From Hymenobacter baengnokdamensis (GTDB lineage Bacteria > Bacteroidota > Bacteroidia > Cytophagales > Hymenobacteraceae), in contig NZ_CP044285.1 in the NCBI RefSeq assembly GCF_008728635.1, positions 372,001 through 436,000 on the forward strand: a stretch of 64,000 nt of DNA, read 5' to 3'. Each line of letters starts with the position of its first letter. The stretch's first letter is position 1. The translations under genes were made by a program, and so were the position numbers. The notes under the pieces are model-generated. The model made no database searches. It was not told the origin of the DNA and saw only the letters and a list, made by a program, of their open reading frames with translations. Below are positions 1 to 8,956 of this stretch, one piece after another.

Positions 1-478
1 CTACAGCGGCCGACGTACCAGCTTCATTACCAGCCTCCGACTTGCCACCCCGACGACGCGAACGACGGGTAGTGGTAGTTTTAGCTTCAGCGGCATTCTT
101 GGCTTCGAGCAGCGTCTCATTAAAGTCAACCAGCTCAATGATGCACATATCGGCGTTGTCACCGGCGCGGGTAGCGCTCAGCTTCAGAATGCGGGTATAG
201 CCACCCGGACGGTTGGCAATCCGGCCGGCAATCTCTCCGTACAATTCCTTGATGCTCTCCTTGCTTTGCAGGGTAGCGAAAACAGTGCGGCGCGAGTGCG
301 TCGTATCGTCTTTAGCCTTAGTCAGCAATGGCTCCACAAACTGGCGCAAAGCTTTAGCTTTGGCAACCGTCGTAGTTACGCGCTTGTGAAGAATGAGCGA
401 CGAAGCCATGTTCGACAGCATCGCGTTGCGGTGGGAGGCCGTACGCCCCAGGTGGTTGATTTTTTTACCGTGTCTCAT
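1..478 (-). CDS. rplQ: 50S ribosomal protein L17 (3' end outside window)
   Basis: Structural protein of the large subunit near the exit tunnel. The protein begins [12 protein letters not shown] and carries the L17 core ([24 protein letters not shown]) over about the first 118 residues. A basic, Ala/Thr/Arg-rich extension follows ([12 protein letters not shown]) and runs off the window edge, so the C-terminus is not seen. It is the last gene of the alpha-type group, downstream of rpoA, with a 242-base spacer. L17 with a charged C-terminal tail is common in Bacteroidota. Confidence 0.95.
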   Translation of the reverse strand, partial: MRHGKKINHLGRTASHRNAMLSNMASSLILHKRVTTTVAKAKALRQFVEPLLTKAKDDTTHSRRTVFATLQSKESIKELYGEIAGRIANRPGGYTRILKLSATRAGDNADMCIIELVDFNETLLEAKNAAEAKTTTTRRSRRRGGKSEAGNEAGTSAAV

Positions 479-590
479 CGGACAATTTAGTTAAATGCTA
501 CGCTTGCGGACCAGGACCACGGCGGGTCAACGGACCTCATTAGAACCCTAATCCCGAGGGCGTAGCGGATTGAAAAATGTGGAAATTTGA

Positions 591-714
591 AAATGTGGGA
601 GATGTGAAAATGGCCTTTCCACTCGCCTGCCCTACTTTTAACCTAAAAATGTGGGAGCTGGAAGCATAAAGCGCGGCGTCTACCACATTTTACATTCTTC
701 CATCTCCCACATTT
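591..714. repeat. Inverted and direct repeats in rpoA-rplQ spacer
   Basis: The 14-base word AAATGTGGGAGATG at 591-604 recurs inverted at 701-714, and a partial direct copy (AAATGTGGGAG) lies at 647-657. The arms could form a 14-bp stem enclosing about 96 bases in the mRNA between rpoA and rplQ. No ORF or promoter match is evident in 479-720. It resembles in layout, but not in sequence, the other hairpins in this ribosomal block. Confidence 0.6.
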
Positions 715-720
715 GAAACG

Positions 721-1710
721 CTAGTCTTCGTCGAGGCGATACTTACTCAGGTCCATGCCGAAGTGCAGCCCCTTTTCCTCAACCAGGTTTTCCAGCTCAG
801 TGAGGCTCTTCTTACCGAAGTTGCGGAACTTCATCATGTCGGCCATGTCGAGCTGTACCAACTCGCCCAGGGTCTTGATGTCGGCCGCTTTCAGGCAGTT
901 GTAAGCCCGTACCGAAAGGTCCATCTCGCCGAGCGAAGTTTTCAGCACCTTGCGCATAGCGAGGGTTTCCTCATCAATCGGCTCAGCAGCTACCGGGCGG
1001 TTACCGCTCAGCTGCATCGTGCTGTCTGAAAACAGCATAAAGTGCTGAATCAGAATATTGGCGGCCCCTTTCAGCGCCTCCTCCGGATGAATCGAACCGT
1101 CGGTCTGAATTTCAATCAGCAACCGCTCGTAGTCAGTCTTCTGCTCTACGCGCGTGTTCTCGATGCTGTACTTCACGTTCTTGATAGGCGTGTAGATAGC
1201 ATCAATGGCAATCTGACCAAAAACCTGGTCGGTGGGCTTGTTCTCGTCGGCGGGTACGTAGCCCCGGCCCCGCGCAATCGTCAGCTCAAACTCCAGCTCC
1301 TTGGCTGGGTCAAGGTTGCAGATAACCAGCTTCGGATTCAGAATCTGAAAGCCTACGGCAAACTTGCCAATGTCGCCAGCCGTAAAGCTGTCCTGACCGC
1401 TTACGCGCACCGTAATCTTGTCCTCAATGGCGTCGCTGATTTTCTTGAAGCGCACCTGTTTGAGGTTCAGGATGATTTCGGACATATCCTCAATCACCCC
1501 TTCAATCGTCGAGAATTCGTGCAGCACCGAAGTCGTGCGCACCGACGTAATGGCGAAGCCCTCCAGCGACGACAGCAGAATGCGCCGCAGCGCGTTCCCA
1601 ATCGTGACGCCGTAGCCCTTCTCCAGAGGCTTGAATTCAAACGTTCCGGTGAAGTCGTCGGATTTCTCCATCACCACCTTCTCCGGCATCTGAAAAGCTA
1701 AGATTGACAT
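721..1710 (-). CDS. rpoA: DNA-directed RNA polymerase subunit alpha
   Basis: Alpha subunit, 329 residues, normal for Bacteroidota. The N-terminal assembly domain (residues about 1-230) contains [20 protein letters not shown], which dimerises and docks beta/beta'. A linker leads to the C-terminal DNA-contacting domain (about 255-320) with [26 protein letters not shown]. It lies between rpsD and rplQ, the usual alpha-operon position. No promoter match is seen just upstream, so it is probably transcribed with rpsD. Confidence 0.97.
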   Translation of the reverse strand: MSILAFQMPEKVVMEKSDDFTGTFEFKPLEKGYGVTIGNALRRILLSSLEGFAITSVRTTSVLHEFSTIEGVIEDMSEIILNLKQVRFKKISDAIEDKITVRVSGQDSFTAGDIGKFAVGFQILNPKLVICNLDPAKELEFELTIARGRGYVPADENKPTDQVFGQIAIDAIYTPIKNVKYSIENTRVEQKTDYERLLIEIQTDGSIHPEEALKGAANILIQHFMLFSDSTMQLSGNRPVAAEPIDEETLAMRKVLKTSLGEMDLSVRAYNCLKAADIKTLGELVQLDMADMMKFRNFGKKSLTELENLVEEKGLHFGMDLSKYRLDED

Positions 1711-1739
1711 ATGTGGGGCGTTTAGTTATTTAAAAGTAA

Positions 1740-1866
1740 AGCAAGCCGAAGCTTGCTAAGTTCCCCAAAACCAACCTGTTGCCTAAAACAGGTTCCCCGC
1801 CCCCACCGGGGACGAGCCGGGGATGGGGTCAGCATAAGTGCGGCCCGAGCCGAGCCCGGGCCGCAC
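1740..1866. other. Three small perfect stem-loops in rpsD-rpoA spacer
   Basis: The 168-base spacer holds three consecutive perfect stems: AGCAAGC/GCTTGCT at 1740-1757 with a CGAA loop, AACCTGTT/AACAGGTT at 1773-1794, and GTGCGGCCCG/CGGGCCGCAC at 1838-1866. None is followed by a T-run on the minus strand, so they look like mRNA structure rather than intrinsic terminators. They may tune the rpsD-to-rpoA expression ratio; that is inference. Confidence 0.6.
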
Positions 1867-1878
1867 CAAGTGCCTTTA

Positions 1879-2484
1879 TTACTTCGAATACAGTTCGACG
1901 ATGAGCTGCTCCGTAATTTTCTCCGGAATCAACTCACGCGACGGCATGTTGGTGAACGTGCCCACCATGTCCTTGCCGTCCCACTCCAGCCACGAGAACT
2001 GACGCGCATTGCGAACCGTCAGGCTGGTCGTGATAGCTTCGAGCGACTTCGACTTCTCCCGCACCCCAACCTGGTCGCCGGCGCGGAGCTTGTACGAAGG
2101 AATGTTTACTACTTCACCGTTCACGGTGATGTGCTTGTGCGACACCAGCTGACGAGCAGCGCGACGGGTGCTGGCGATACCAAGGCGGTACACCACATTG
2201 TCCAGCCGTGACTCCAGCAGGCCAAGCAGGTTTTCACCCGTGATGCCGGGCAGTACAGCCGCTTTGTGAAACAGATTTTCGAAGTATTTCTCCAGCACAC
2301 CGTACAGGTACTTCACTTTCTGCTTCTCCATTAGCTGGACAGCATATTCCGACTGCTTCTTGCGGCGGCCACGGCCGTGCTGGCCGGGCGGATAGTTTTT
2401 CTTATTGAGCGCTTTGCTCGGGCCGAAAATCGGCTCCGAAAAGCGGCGGGCGATTTTGGCGGTAGGGCCAGTATAACGTGCCAT
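1879..2484 (-). CDS. rpsD: 30S ribosomal protein S4
   Basis: Primary 16S rRNA binder that also forms part of the mRNA entry channel with S3 and S5. The 201-residue protein has the N-terminal [15 protein letters not shown] region and the S4 RNA-binding domain (residues about 95-155: [41 protein letters not shown]). No zinc cysteines are present, so this is the Cys-free form. Unlike S3 and S5 here it has no RG-rich tail. It follows rpsK by 26 bases. Confidence 0.97.
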   Translation of the reverse strand: MARYTGPTAKIARRFSEPIFGPSKALNKKNYPPGQHGRGRRKKQSEYAVQLMEKQKVKYLYGVLEKYFENLFHKAAVLPGITGENLLGLLESRLDNVVYRLGIASTRRAARQLVSHKHITVNGEVVNIPSYKLRAGDQVGVREKSKSLEAITTSLTVRNARQFSWLEWDGKDMVGTFTNMPSRELIPEKITEQLIVELYSK

Positions 2485-2510
2485 GTGGGTTTACTAACAG
2501 AAATGAAAAA

Positions 2511-2903
2511 TCAAACGCGGCGACGCTTGGGCGGGCGGCAGCCGTTGTGCGGCAGCGGCGTCACGTCGCGAATGGTCGTCACTTCAATGCCCACATTACC
2601 CAGGGCGCGAATAGCCGACTCACGGCCAGCGCCCGGGCCTTTCACGAAGATTTCGGCTTTGCGCATGCCCAGGTCATGAGCTACTTTGCCGCAATCCGTA
2701 GCTGCCATTTGGGCAGCGTAGGGAGTGTTTTTCTTCGAGCCCCGGAAACCCATTTTGCCTGCCGAAGCCCAGGAAATTACCTGACCATTGGAGTTGGTTA
2801 CCGAGATAATGATGTTGTTAAAGGAGGCGCGGATGTGGACCTGGCCCACCTGCTCCACCACGACAAGCCGCTTTTTGGCTTTGTCTTTTCTTTTTTGTGC
2901 CAT
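2511..2903 (-). CDS. rpsK: 30S ribosomal protein S11
   Basis: Platform protein that contacts the 3' end of 16S rRNA. At 130 residues it is of usual length, with a basic N-terminus ([12 protein letters not shown]), the S11 core [17 protein letters not shown] and the conserved [13 protein letters not shown] and [14 protein letters not shown]-terminus. It lies between rpsM and rpsD. A long hairpin (2946-3010) sits in its upstream spacer. Confidence 0.97.
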   Translation of the reverse strand: MAQKRKDKAKKRLVVVEQVGQVHIRASFNNIIISVTNSNGQVISWASAGKMGFRGSKKNTPYAAQMAATDCGKVAHDLGMRKAEIFVKGPGAGRESAIRALGNVGIEVTTIRDVTPLPHNGCRPPKRRRV

Positions 2904-2945
2904 TTGGTTATCGCTGAAACACGGCAGGTGTTGAAATTTTAGTTA

Positions 2946-3010
2946 TCAATTAGCAGTGAACAGCTAGCAGTTGAAGTCGCTCAGGCTGCTAACTGTTCAC
3001 TGCTAATTGA
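2946..3010. repeat. 25-bp stem-loop between rpsM and rpsK
   Basis: Arms 2946-2970 and 2986-3010 are complementary over 25 bp with one mismatch and enclose a 15-base loop. The 13-mer ATTAGCAGTGAAC inside the left arm (2949-2961) recurs exactly at 11416-11428, in the rpsC-rplP spacer. No T-run follows, so it is not a standard terminator. It may be a processing or stability hairpin, or a repeat relic. Confidence 0.75.
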
Positions 3011-3031
3011 AATTTCGATTGCCGCTATGAA

Positions 3032-3409
3032 TTATTTCGTTGCTTTCTTCTTACCAGCAACAGTTTTGCGCTTGCCCTTCCGGGTACGCGAGTTGTTTTT
3101 GGTATGCTGGCCGCGCACCGGCAGGCCTTTGCGGTGACGCAGGCCACGATAGCAGCCAATGTCCATCAAACGCTTGATGTTGAGCTGAATCTCCGAACGC
3201 AATACGCCTTCGGTTTTGTGCCCAGCCGCGATGATGTTACGCACCTCGCTTGCTTCAGCTTCAGTCCAATCCTTCACTTTCTTGTTGACATCAATGCCAG
3301 CTTGAGTGAGGATTTTAACCGAGTTGCTCCGGCCAATGCCGAAAATGTAAGTCAGGGCGATTTCGCCGCGCTTGTTGTCCGGGATGTCTACCCCTGCGAT
3401 ACGAGCCAT
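3032..3409 (-). CDS. rpsM: 30S ribosomal protein S13
   Basis: Head protein contacting tRNA and L5. The ATG at 3409 gives the family N-terminus [15 protein letters not shown] and 125 residues. A longer upstream reading exists, but it runs through the rpmJ region and lacks homology. The helix-two-turn-helix core ([19 protein letters not shown]) and the basic tail ([16 protein letters not shown]) are present. It follows rpmJ by 113 bases that can form an imperfect nested hairpin. Confidence 0.97.
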   Translation of the reverse strand: MARIAGVDIPDNKRGEIALTYIFGIGRSNSVKILTQAGIDVNKKVKDWTEAEASEVRNIIAAGHKTEGVLRSEIQLNIKRLMDIGCYRGLRHRKGLPVRGQHTKNNSRTRKGKRKTVAGKKKATK

Positions 3410-3522
3410 AGTGGTTGTTAGGTGTTTGCGGACCAGAAAGCCCGGCAGCGGCTTGGAAGGCGGCTGGATGAATAAAAGTTCAAACCAGCCAGTACCCAAG
3501 GCTCCGGGTTTCTGAAAATGAT

Positions 3523-3639
3523 TTAGCCCTGACGCTGCTTGAAGCGGGGGTTCTTCTTGTTGATAACGTAGAGCTTGCCGTTGCGACGGATGATTTTGCA
3601 ATCAACGCTACGTTTCTTCACCGAGGTTTTTACTTTCAT
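3523..3639 (-). CDS. rpmJ: 50S ribosomal protein L36
   Basis: A 38-residue protein read from ATG at 3639 to TAA at 3523. It begins [20 protein letters not shown] and ends NPRFKQRQG, matching L36. Only one cysteine (VDCK) remains of the zinc ribbon, as in the zinc-free (C-minus) form. It lies between infA and rpsM, its usual Bacteroidota position. Confidence 0.93.
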   Translation of the reverse strand: MKVKTSVKKRSVDCKIIRRNGKLYVINKKNPRFKQRQG

Positions 3640-3662
3640 GACCTTGAAAAGAACGAAAAAAA

Positions 3663-3881
3663 TTACTTGTAACGATACTTTATACGACCCTTCGACAAGT
3701 CGTAGGGCGACATCTCCAGTTTTACCTTGTCGCCGGGCAGAATTTTAATATAGTGCATCCGCATCTTGCCCGAGATATGGGCAATCAGCTGGTGGCCATT
3801 TTCCAATTCCACGCGAAACATGGCGTTAGAAAGGGCTTCGAGGATGGTACCGTCCTGCTCGATGGAGGCTTGTTTTGCCAT
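3663..3881 (-). CDS. infA: Translation initiation factor IF-1
   Basis: A 72-residue single OB-fold protein that binds the ribosomal A site during initiation. It contains the family signatures [40 protein letters not shown] and [20 protein letters not shown]. Its start lies 5 bases after the map stop, so the two are translationally close. rpmJ follows 23 bases downstream. Confidence 0.97.
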   Translation of the reverse strand: MAKQASIEQDGTILEALSNAMFRVELENGHQLIAHISGKMRMHYIKILPGDKVKLEMSPYDLSKGRIKYRYK

Positions 3882-3886
3882 AAGGG

Positions 3887-4669
3887 CTACTGCAGTGCTT
3901 TTTCTATATATTCAAACGAAGTCAGAATCTCTGCCTTGTCTTTTCTAACAACAACCGTGTGCTCAAAGTGCGCAGCGGCTTTTTTATCACGGGTCCGGAT
4001 AGTCCAGCCATCCTTTTCCTGTACCACATCCTTCTTGCCCAGCGTTACCATCGGCTCAATCGCCAGGGTCATTCCGGTTTGCAGCAGAGGCCCGGAACCA
4101 CGCTTACCGTAGTTAGGGACTTCAGGCTTTTCATGAAGACTGGCACCTACCCCGTGCCCTACCAACTCGCGCACCACGCCGTACCCTTTCGGGGCAACAT
4201 GGTTCTGAATGGCAAAGCTGATATCGCCAACGCGGTTACCAGCCACGGCCTGCTCAATGCCTTTGTACAGCGAAGCCTCTGTTTCCTTCAGCAGCTGCCG
4301 TACTTCCGGCGATACTTCCCCGATTGGGTAAGTATAGGCACTATCTGCGTGGTAGCCGTTGAGCAACACCCCGCAATCTACCGACAAAATATCACCACTT
4401 TTCAAGGGTTCATCGGTAGCAAACCCGTGTACCACTACTGCGTTTGGGCTCAGGCAGAGGCTATGCGGAAAACCGTATAAACCCTTGAACGAAGGAGTAG
4501 CTCCGTGGTCGCGAATGAACTCTTCGGCGCGGCGGTCCAACTCTCGCGTCGTAACTCCTTCCCGAACCAGCGTAGCTACTTCCCCATGCGCACGCGCCAG
4601 TAGCTGCCCGGCGGCGCGCATCAAGTCAATTTCTTCTTCTGTCTTATACTGAATATTGCCCGTCGCCAT
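3887..4669 (-). CDS. map: Type I methionine aminopeptidase
   Basis: Removes the initiator methionine from nascent chains. The 260-residue protein has the pita-bread fold signatures: active-site His in AVVVHGF, metal-binding Asp residues in SVDCG and GYHADSAY, His in ELVGHGVG, and the two Glu ligands in LAIEPMV and AHFEHTVVV. No N-terminal zinc-finger extension is present. It lies 9 bases after secY and just before infA, the normal spc-operon order. Confidence 0.96.
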   Translation of the reverse strand: MATGNIQYKTEEEIDLMRAAGQLLARAHGEVATLVREGVTTRELDRRAEEFIRDHGATPSFKGLYGFPHSLCLSPNAVVVHGFATDEPLKSGDILSVDCGVLLNGYHADSAYTYPIGEVSPEVRQLLKETEASLYKGIEQAVAGNRVGDISFAIQNHVAPKGYGVVRELVGHGVGASLHEKPEVPNYGKRGSGPLLQTGMTLAIEPMVTLGKKDVVQEKDGWTIRTRDKKAAAHFEHTVVVRKDKAEILTSFEYIEKALQ

Positions 4670-4678
4670 GGTTTCCGT

Positions 4679-5995
4679 TTACGAAGCCAATGCTACTGGT
4701 TCGGTAGCCCGGCCGCGCAGCTTGCCCGACTTCATCATTCCATCGTAATGTCGCATCAGCAGATAGCTTTCTATCTGGTTCAGCGTATCAAGTACTACCC
4801 CCACCATGATGATAAGGGAAGTACCGCCGTAGAACAGCGACAAGGGGCGAGTCACACCCAGCAACAGCGCCATGGTTGGGAAGATGGCAATCAACGCCAG
4901 GGCTACTGCTCCGGGCAACGTCACACGCGTCAGGATATCATCTATAAATTCGGAGGTATCGCGCCCCGGCTTCACACCCGGCACGAAACCGCCGCTCCGC
5001 TTCAGGTCATCCGCAATCTGGTTGGGGTTGACGCTAATTGCAGTATAAAAATAGGTAAATACAATAATCAATAAAGCGAATACCGTATTGTATACCCAGT
5101 GCTCAGGAGAAAAGTAGGCGGCTATGGTCGCTGCCAAATCACTATTCTTATCCCATGCGGAGGCGGCAATGCTAGGCACAAACATCAGCGACTGGGCAAA
5201 GATGATGGGCATTACACCTGCCGCATTGACTTTCAACGGTATAAACTGCCGCTGCGCATCAAGCTGCGTAGTACCGCCTACCTGCTTTGCATACTGCACC
5301 GGAATACGGCGAACAGCCTGCGTAAGTACGATAACGGCCATTACTACCAGGAACAGCACCACCAGCTCCAGCAGGAAAATCAGCGACTTGTTAATGCCTT
5401 TAGCAGCTGCTTCGCCAATAAGGGCACCGGGCAGGCGCGAAACAATTCCAATCATGATAATCATGGAAATACCGTTCCCGATGCCTTTATCGGTAATCTT
5501 CTCACCCAGCCACATACAAAACAGCGTGCCGGCTGTGATGATGAGCATCGTAGAGACAGTGAAGAAGGTGCCTGGATTAGTTATCGCCTCCGCATTGATA
5601 GTAGCCAGAAAACCCACTGACTGCGCCATCACAATCGGGATGGTCAGCAAGCGGGTATACTGGTTAATTTTCTTGCGGCCTGATTCGCCTTCCTTCTGGA
5701 GCTTCTGAAAGTAAGGTACTGCAATCGTGAGCAGCTGCAACACAATAGAAGCCGAAATGTAGGGCATAATGCCCAGCGCGAAGATGGAAGCGTGACTAAA
5801 CGCCCCACCCAGCAGCGTATCCAGAATGCCGAATACCCCGCCGCTACCTGCCTTCAGGCGGGTTGGGTCAACACCAGGCAATACGACGTAACAGCCGAGC
5901 CGATAGATAGCAATGAAAAATAGCGTATTGAGGATTCGCGTACGCAAATCCTCAATCGCAAAAATGTTTTTTATCGTGTTGATAAACTTATTCAT
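4679..5995 (-). CDS. secY: Preprotein translocase subunit SecY
   Basis: Channel-forming inner-membrane subunit of the Sec translocon, 438 residues with ten hydrophobic segments. Recognisable features are the plug region after TM1 (GSGGVFGILDTLLGGAFSHA), the SASIVLQLL helix, GITLP-like loops and the cytosolic FVPGVKPGRDTSEFIDDIL loop that binds SecA/ribosome. It follows rplO by 22 bases. Its partner secE is at 35060-35257. Confidence 0.97.
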   Translation of the reverse strand: MNKFINTIKNIFAIEDLRTRILNTLFFIAIYRLGCYVVLPGVDPTRLKAGSGGVFGILDTLLGGAFSHASIFALGIMPYISASIVLQLLTIAVPYFQKLQKEGESGRKKINQYTRLLTIPIVMAQSVGFLATINAEAITNPGTFFTVSTMLIITAGTLFCMWLGEKITDKGIGNGISMIIMIGIVSRLPGALIGEAAAKGINKSLIFLLELVVLFLVVMAVIVLTQAVRRIPVQYAKQVGGTTQLDAQRQFIPLKVNAAGVMPIIFAQSLMFVPSIAASAWDKNSDLAATIAAYFSPEHWVYNTVFALLIIVFTYFYTAISVNPNQIADDLKRSGGFVPGVKPGRDTSEFIDDILTRVTLPGAVALALIAIFPTMALLLGVTRPLSLFYGGTSLIIMVGVVLDTLNQIESYLLMRHYDGMMKSGKLRGRATEPVALAS

Positions 5996-6017
5996 TGCTA
6001 CTTTCTAACAATATAAG

Positions 6018-6464
6018 TTACAGCGTAACTACTTTGCCACCAGCCTTCTCGATAGCCTCTTGGGCAGTCTTTGAAAAAGCATGAGCGTGTACCTCCAAAG
6101 CAGCAGTCAGCTCACCGCGGCCCAGAATTTTGATTTTAGCATTCTTCGATACCAGCCCGGCCTCTACAAAGTAGGCTTGGTCCATCGAAGTTACAGTACC
6201 CTTTTCGAGCAAGCTTTGCAGCACGTCCAGGTTAATACCTTTGTACTCAACACGGTTGATGTTCGTGAAACCGAATTTCGGCACACGACGCTGCAGGGGC
6301 ATCTGGCCGCCTTCGAAGCCCGACTTGCGCGAGTAGCCCGAGCGTGACTTAGCACCTTTGTGACCACGGGTAGCAGTACCACCACCGCCTGAGCCTTCAC
6401 CGCGGCCAAGACGCTTGTTGTTGCGCGTCGAGCCAGCGGCGGGTTTTAGATTGGAAAGATTCAT
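6018..6464 (-). CDS. rplO: 50S ribosomal protein L15
   Basis: Late-assembly large-subunit protein, 148 residues. The N-terminus MNLSNLKPAAGSTRNNKRLG and the glycine-rich RNA-binding extension (GRGEGSGGGGTATRGHKGAK, SRSGYSRKSGFEGGQMPLQR) are typical. The C-terminal domain carries KILGRGELTAALEVHAHAFS. It lies 15 bases downstream of rpmD. Confidence 0.97.
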   Translation of the reverse strand: MNLSNLKPAAGSTRNNKRLGRGEGSGGGGTATRGHKGAKSRSGYSRKSGFEGGQMPLQRRVPKFGFTNINRVEYKGINLDVLQSLLEKGTVTSMDQAYFVEAGLVSKNAKIKILGRGELTAALEVHAHAFSKTAQEAIEKAGGKVVTL

Positions 6465-6479
6465 GACTGGGATAAACGC

Positions 6480-6659
6480 TTACAGTTCGGTTACTTCCAG
6501 CAGGTGCTTTACCGAAGCTACCATACCCAGGATGCTGGGATTGGCTTCGTGAGTAGCAGTGCTGTTCATTTTATTCAGGCCGAGGGCCTGCACAGTGCGC
6601 TTCTGACGCTCGGGGCGGTCGATGGCGCTGCGCACGAGCTTTACTTGAATCTGTGGCAT
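6480..6659 (-). CDS. rpmD: 50S ribosomal protein L30
   Basis: Small 59-residue L30 starting at ATG 6659 (MPQIQVKLVRSAIDRPERQK). Translation from further upstream would overlap rpsE and add 18 unrelated residues, so the shorter start is preferred. The core TVQALGLNKMNSTATHEANP and the ending LLEVTEL match the family. It lies between rpsE (7-base gap) and rplO. Confidence 0.95.
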   Translation of the reverse strand: MPQIQVKLVRSAIDRPERQKRTVQALGLNKMNSTATHEANPSILGMVASVKHLLEVTEL

Positions 6660-6666
6660 GGTCAAC

Positions 6667-7281
6667 TTAACCGTTAAATACGCGAGCGAGAGAAATGCCG
6701 CGCGCCTGAGCAATTTGCATCGGGTCGCGCATCTTGGCTAGGGCAGCAAAGGTAGCCTTTACTACGTTGTGGGGGTTCGACGAGCCTTTCGACTTGGCCA
6801 GTACGTCTTTGATACCAGCCGATTCGAACACGGCACGCATGGCACCGCCGGCGATTACGCCCGTACCAGCCGCAGCGGGCTGCACGAGTACAAAACCTCC
6901 ACCGTAACGGCCCTCCATTACGTGGGGAACCGTATGCTTATAGAGCGGCACTTTCACTACGTTCTTGCGAGCGTCGTCAATGCCTTTGGCAATGGCATCG
7001 GTCACCTCGTTAGCTTTGCCCAGGCCGTAGCCCACGTTGCCCTTGCCGTCGCCTACCACTACGATAGCTGAGAAGCTGAAGCGACGACCACCTTTCACCA
7101 CTTTGGCTACGCGGTTGATGGCTACTACTTTTTCTTTGAAATCCGAGTCGCCCTGAACCGAGCTATCGTTGCCGCGGCCACCGCGGTCGTTGCCGCGACG
7201 GTCATTGCCGCCCCGGTTGTTGCCACCGCGGTCGTTTCCTCCAGGAGCGCCACCACGGTTGTTATTGTTATACTCTGCCAT
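6667..7281 (-). CDS. rpsE: 30S ribosomal protein S5 with Asn/Gly/Arg-rich N-terminal tail
   Basis: S5 helps form the mRNA entry channel and affects decoding fidelity. The 204 residues include an unusual N-terminal extension of about 45 residues made of [12 protein letters not shown] and NNRGG repeats. The standard S5 core follows: [40 protein letters not shown], and the C-terminal domain with [20 protein letters not shown]. The tail is predicted to be disordered and resembles RGG RNA-binding tracts. S3 at 11479-12363 carries a comparable tail. Confidence 0.96.
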   Translation of the reverse strand: MAEYNNNNRGGAPGGNDRGGNNRGGNDRRGNDRGGRGNDSSVQGDSDFKEKVVAINRVAKVVKGGRRFSFSAIVVVGDGKGNVGYGLGKANEVTDAIAKGIDDARKNVVKVPLYKHTVPHVMEGRYGGGFVLVQPAAAGTGVIAGGAMRAVFESAGIKDVLAKSKGSSNPHNVVKATFAALAKMRDPMQIAQARGISLARVFNG

Positions 7282-7287
7282 GATGCC

Positions 7288-7638
7288 TTAGAAATTGAGG
7301 CCGCCTTCGCGGGCTCCTTCTGCCAATGATTTAATACGACCGTGATAGAGGTAACCCGAGCGGTCGAACACCACTTTCGTGATGCCAGCCTCCTGCGCCT
7401 TGGCGGCGATTTCGCGGCCTACGGCAGCGGCCAGCGCCACCCCGTTACCACCTTCGGCGGTTACCTTCTTCGACGAAGCGGCAGCCAGCGTGCGGCCGGC
7501 CGTGTCGTCGATAATCTGGGCGTAGATGCCCGTGTTAGAGCGGAACACCGACAGGCGCGGGCGCTCCGATGTGCCGGACACTTTCGTGCGGATGATGCGC
7601 TGAATGCGCTTCCGGCGAGTTGCTTTATCGAAAGCCAT
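7288..7638 (-). CDS. rplR: 50S ribosomal protein L18
   Basis: 5S rRNA-binding protein, 116 residues. It shows the basic N-terminus ([20 protein letters not shown]), the [20 protein letters not shown] strand and the C-terminal [20 protein letters not shown] signature. It lies between rplF (9-base gap) and rpsE (6-base gap) in the standard spc order. Confidence 0.97.
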   Translation of the reverse strand: MAFDKATRRKRIQRIIRTKVSGTSERPRLSVFRSNTGIYAQIIDDTAGRTLAAASSKKVTAEGGNGVALAAAVGREIAAKAQEAGITKVVFDRSGYLYHGRIKSLAEGAREGGLNF

Positions 7639-7647
7639 GATACTAGA

Positions 7648-8205
7648 TTACTTTTTAGCGGCAGTCTTGCCGGCTTTACGACGAACGATTTCACCCACGA
7701 AGCGCACACCCTTGCCTTTGTAAGGCTCGACTTTCCGCAAGGAGCGAATTTTGGCGGCTACCTGACCGATAAGTTGCTTATCGATGCTGGTCAGGGTTAC
7801 AATGGGGTTTTTACCTTTTTCGGTAACGGCCGTGGCCGATACTTCTTTGGGCAGCGCCAGGTACACGTTGTGCGAGTAGCCCAGCGACAGTTCCAGCGAC
7901 TGGCCAGCCAGGGCGGCCTTGTAGCCTACACCTACCAGTTCGAGCTTATGCTCGAAGCCGGTGTTTACACCCGTAATCATGTTGTTGATGAGCGAGCGGT
8001 ACAGGCCGTGCATGGCCTTGTGGCGCTTTTGCTCGGTCGGGCGGGTCACTACTACCTGCCCATCCTCCATAGCTACCGCGATGTCGCGGTCTACAGCTTG
8101 GGTCAGGGTGCCTTTCGGGCCTTTCACCGTTACGGTGTTCTCGTTGTCGACCGATACCTGCACGCCGGCGGGCAGTGCAATCGGTAGTTTGCCAATGCGG
8201 GACAT
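7648..8205 (-). CDS. rplF: 50S ribosomal protein L6
   Basis: Two-domain large-subunit protein near the GTPase centre, 185 residues. The N-terminus MSRIGKLPIALPAGV, the GPKGTL turn and the C-terminal signature PYKGKGVRFVGEIVRRKAGK are diagnostic. It is 22 bases downstream of rpsH and 9 upstream of rplR. Confidence 0.97.
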   Translation of the reverse strand: MSRIGKLPIALPAGVQVSVDNENTVTVKGPKGTLTQAVDRDIAVAMEDGQVVVTRPTEQKRHKAMHGLYRSLINNMITGVNTGFEHKLELVGVGYKAALAGQSLELSLGYSHNVYLALPKEVSATAVTEKGKNPIVTLTSIDKQLIGQVAAKIRSLRKVEPYKGKGVRFVGEIVRRKAGKTAAKK

Positions 8206-8227
8206 ATAGATACTAGGGCTTAGCAGG

Positions 8228-8626
8228 TTAGTACACGTAGCACAGCACCTCGCCGCCCACGTTCTCGTTTTTAGCCTCCTTCTCGGTCATTACCCCTTTC
8301 GAGGTAGACAGGATGGCGACGCCCAAACCGCTCAGTACGCGGGGCAGGTTCTCGACGTGCCGATACTGACGCAGACCGGGAGTGCTCACGCGCTCCAGCT
8401 TGGTGATAGCCGGGGCTTTCGTAGTGGGGTTATACTTCAGGGCGATTTTAATCACACCTTGGGCCGAAGTCTCATCAAAACGGTAGCTCTGAATGTAGCC
8501 CTTATGATAGAGCACTTTCGTGATTTCCTTTTTGATGTTGCTGGCCGGGATTTCCACTACCCGGTGGTTCGCCTTAATGGCGTTGCGCAACCGGGTGAGG
8601 TAATCGGCAATCGGGTCAGTATTCAT
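8228..8626 (-). CDS. rpsH: 30S ribosomal protein S8
   Basis: Central-domain 16S rRNA binder, 132 residues. It begins MNTDPIADYLTRLRNAIKAN and has the signature near the C-terminus LGVAILSTSKGVMTEKEAKN. It is the first gene after the 330-base rpsN-rpsH gap. Promoter-like elements in that gap (8815-8846 and 8658-8665) suggest that transcription of the rpsH-to-secY group restarts here. Confidence 0.97.
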   Translation of the reverse strand: MNTDPIADYLTRLRNAIKANHRVVEIPASNIKKEITKVLYHKGYIQSYRFDETSAQGVIKIALKYNPTTKAPAITKLERVSTPGLRQYRHVENLPRVLSGLGVAILSTSKGVMTEKEAKNENVGGEVLCYVY

Positions 8627-8657
8627 TTAGTTAAAATAGGCCCTGGTTTTGGGACCG

Positions 8658-8665
8658 CAAAGATA
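8658..8665 (-). promoter_or_regulatory. rpsH: Possible second -7 element upstream of rpsH
   Basis: TATCTTTG on the minus strand fits the Bacteroidota -7 consensus TAnnTTTG and ends about 31 bases before the rpsH start. No TTG is seen at the usual 17-23 base distance, so it is weaker than the site at 8815-8846. Confidence 0.4.
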
Positions 8666-8774
8666 AGAAAATTTCGACGCACTAGCTACTGCCGTACAAC
8701 GAAATTTCAGTTAAGACTACTGGGCTCGGCTGTCGGGGCCGGCCCATGGTTTCTTTCGGCAACCTGCCAAATGA

Positions 8775-8788
8775 GTGGGCAAGCCCAC
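8775..8788. other. Perfect stem-loop in the rpsH leader
   Basis: GTGGGC at 8775-8780 and GCCCAC at 8783-8788 form a 6-bp GC-rich stem with a 2-base spacer. It lies about 20 bases downstream of the transcription start predicted from the 8815-8846 promoter. Confidence 0.45.
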
Positions 8789-8814
8789 GGTGTACCTTAA
8801 GCTTTTTCGGGGTG

Positions 8815-8846
8815 CAAAGGTAGCAGGAAGTGTGGCACTTATGCAA
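8815..8846 (-). promoter_or_regulatory. Promoter for rpsH-rplF-rplR-rpsE-rpmD-rplO-secY
   Basis: Minus strand TACCTTTG (8815-8822) lies 21 bases from a TTG (8844-8846), matching the Bacteroidota sigma-70 consensus. The same TACCTTTG octamer fronts rplC, rpsL and the tRNA-Trp operon in this window. It lies inside the 330-base gap without genes between rpsN and rpsH. Start of transcription is predicted near 8808, giving a leader of about 180 bases. Confidence 0.7.
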
Positions 8847-8884
8847 ACTCTCAGCTGACTTTTATTCGTCACTATTCTTTTTAA

Positions 8885-8944
8885 GCCCAAAAGAAATTCC
8901 CAAGTTAAAGTCTGAAGACTTTAACTTGGGAATTTCTTTTGGGC
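8885..8944. repeat. Perfect 29-bp inverted repeat after rpsN
   Basis: Arms 8885-8913 and 8916-8944 are perfectly complementary over 29 bases with only 2 bases between them. The repeat starts 12 bases downstream of the rpsN stop on the transcribed strand. No long T-run follows, but such a stem should strongly affect RNA ends, processing or readthrough. With the promoter at 8815-8846 it marks a boundary between two transcription units. It is the longest perfect palindrome I found here. Confidence 0.9.
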
Positions 8945-8956
8945 AATTTTAGTAGA

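Noticed and set aside
3410..3601. Longer S13 with a 64-residue N-terminal extension
   Set aside because: The extension overlaps the rpmJ gene in another frame and has no resemblance to S13; the ATG at 3409 gives the standard protein.
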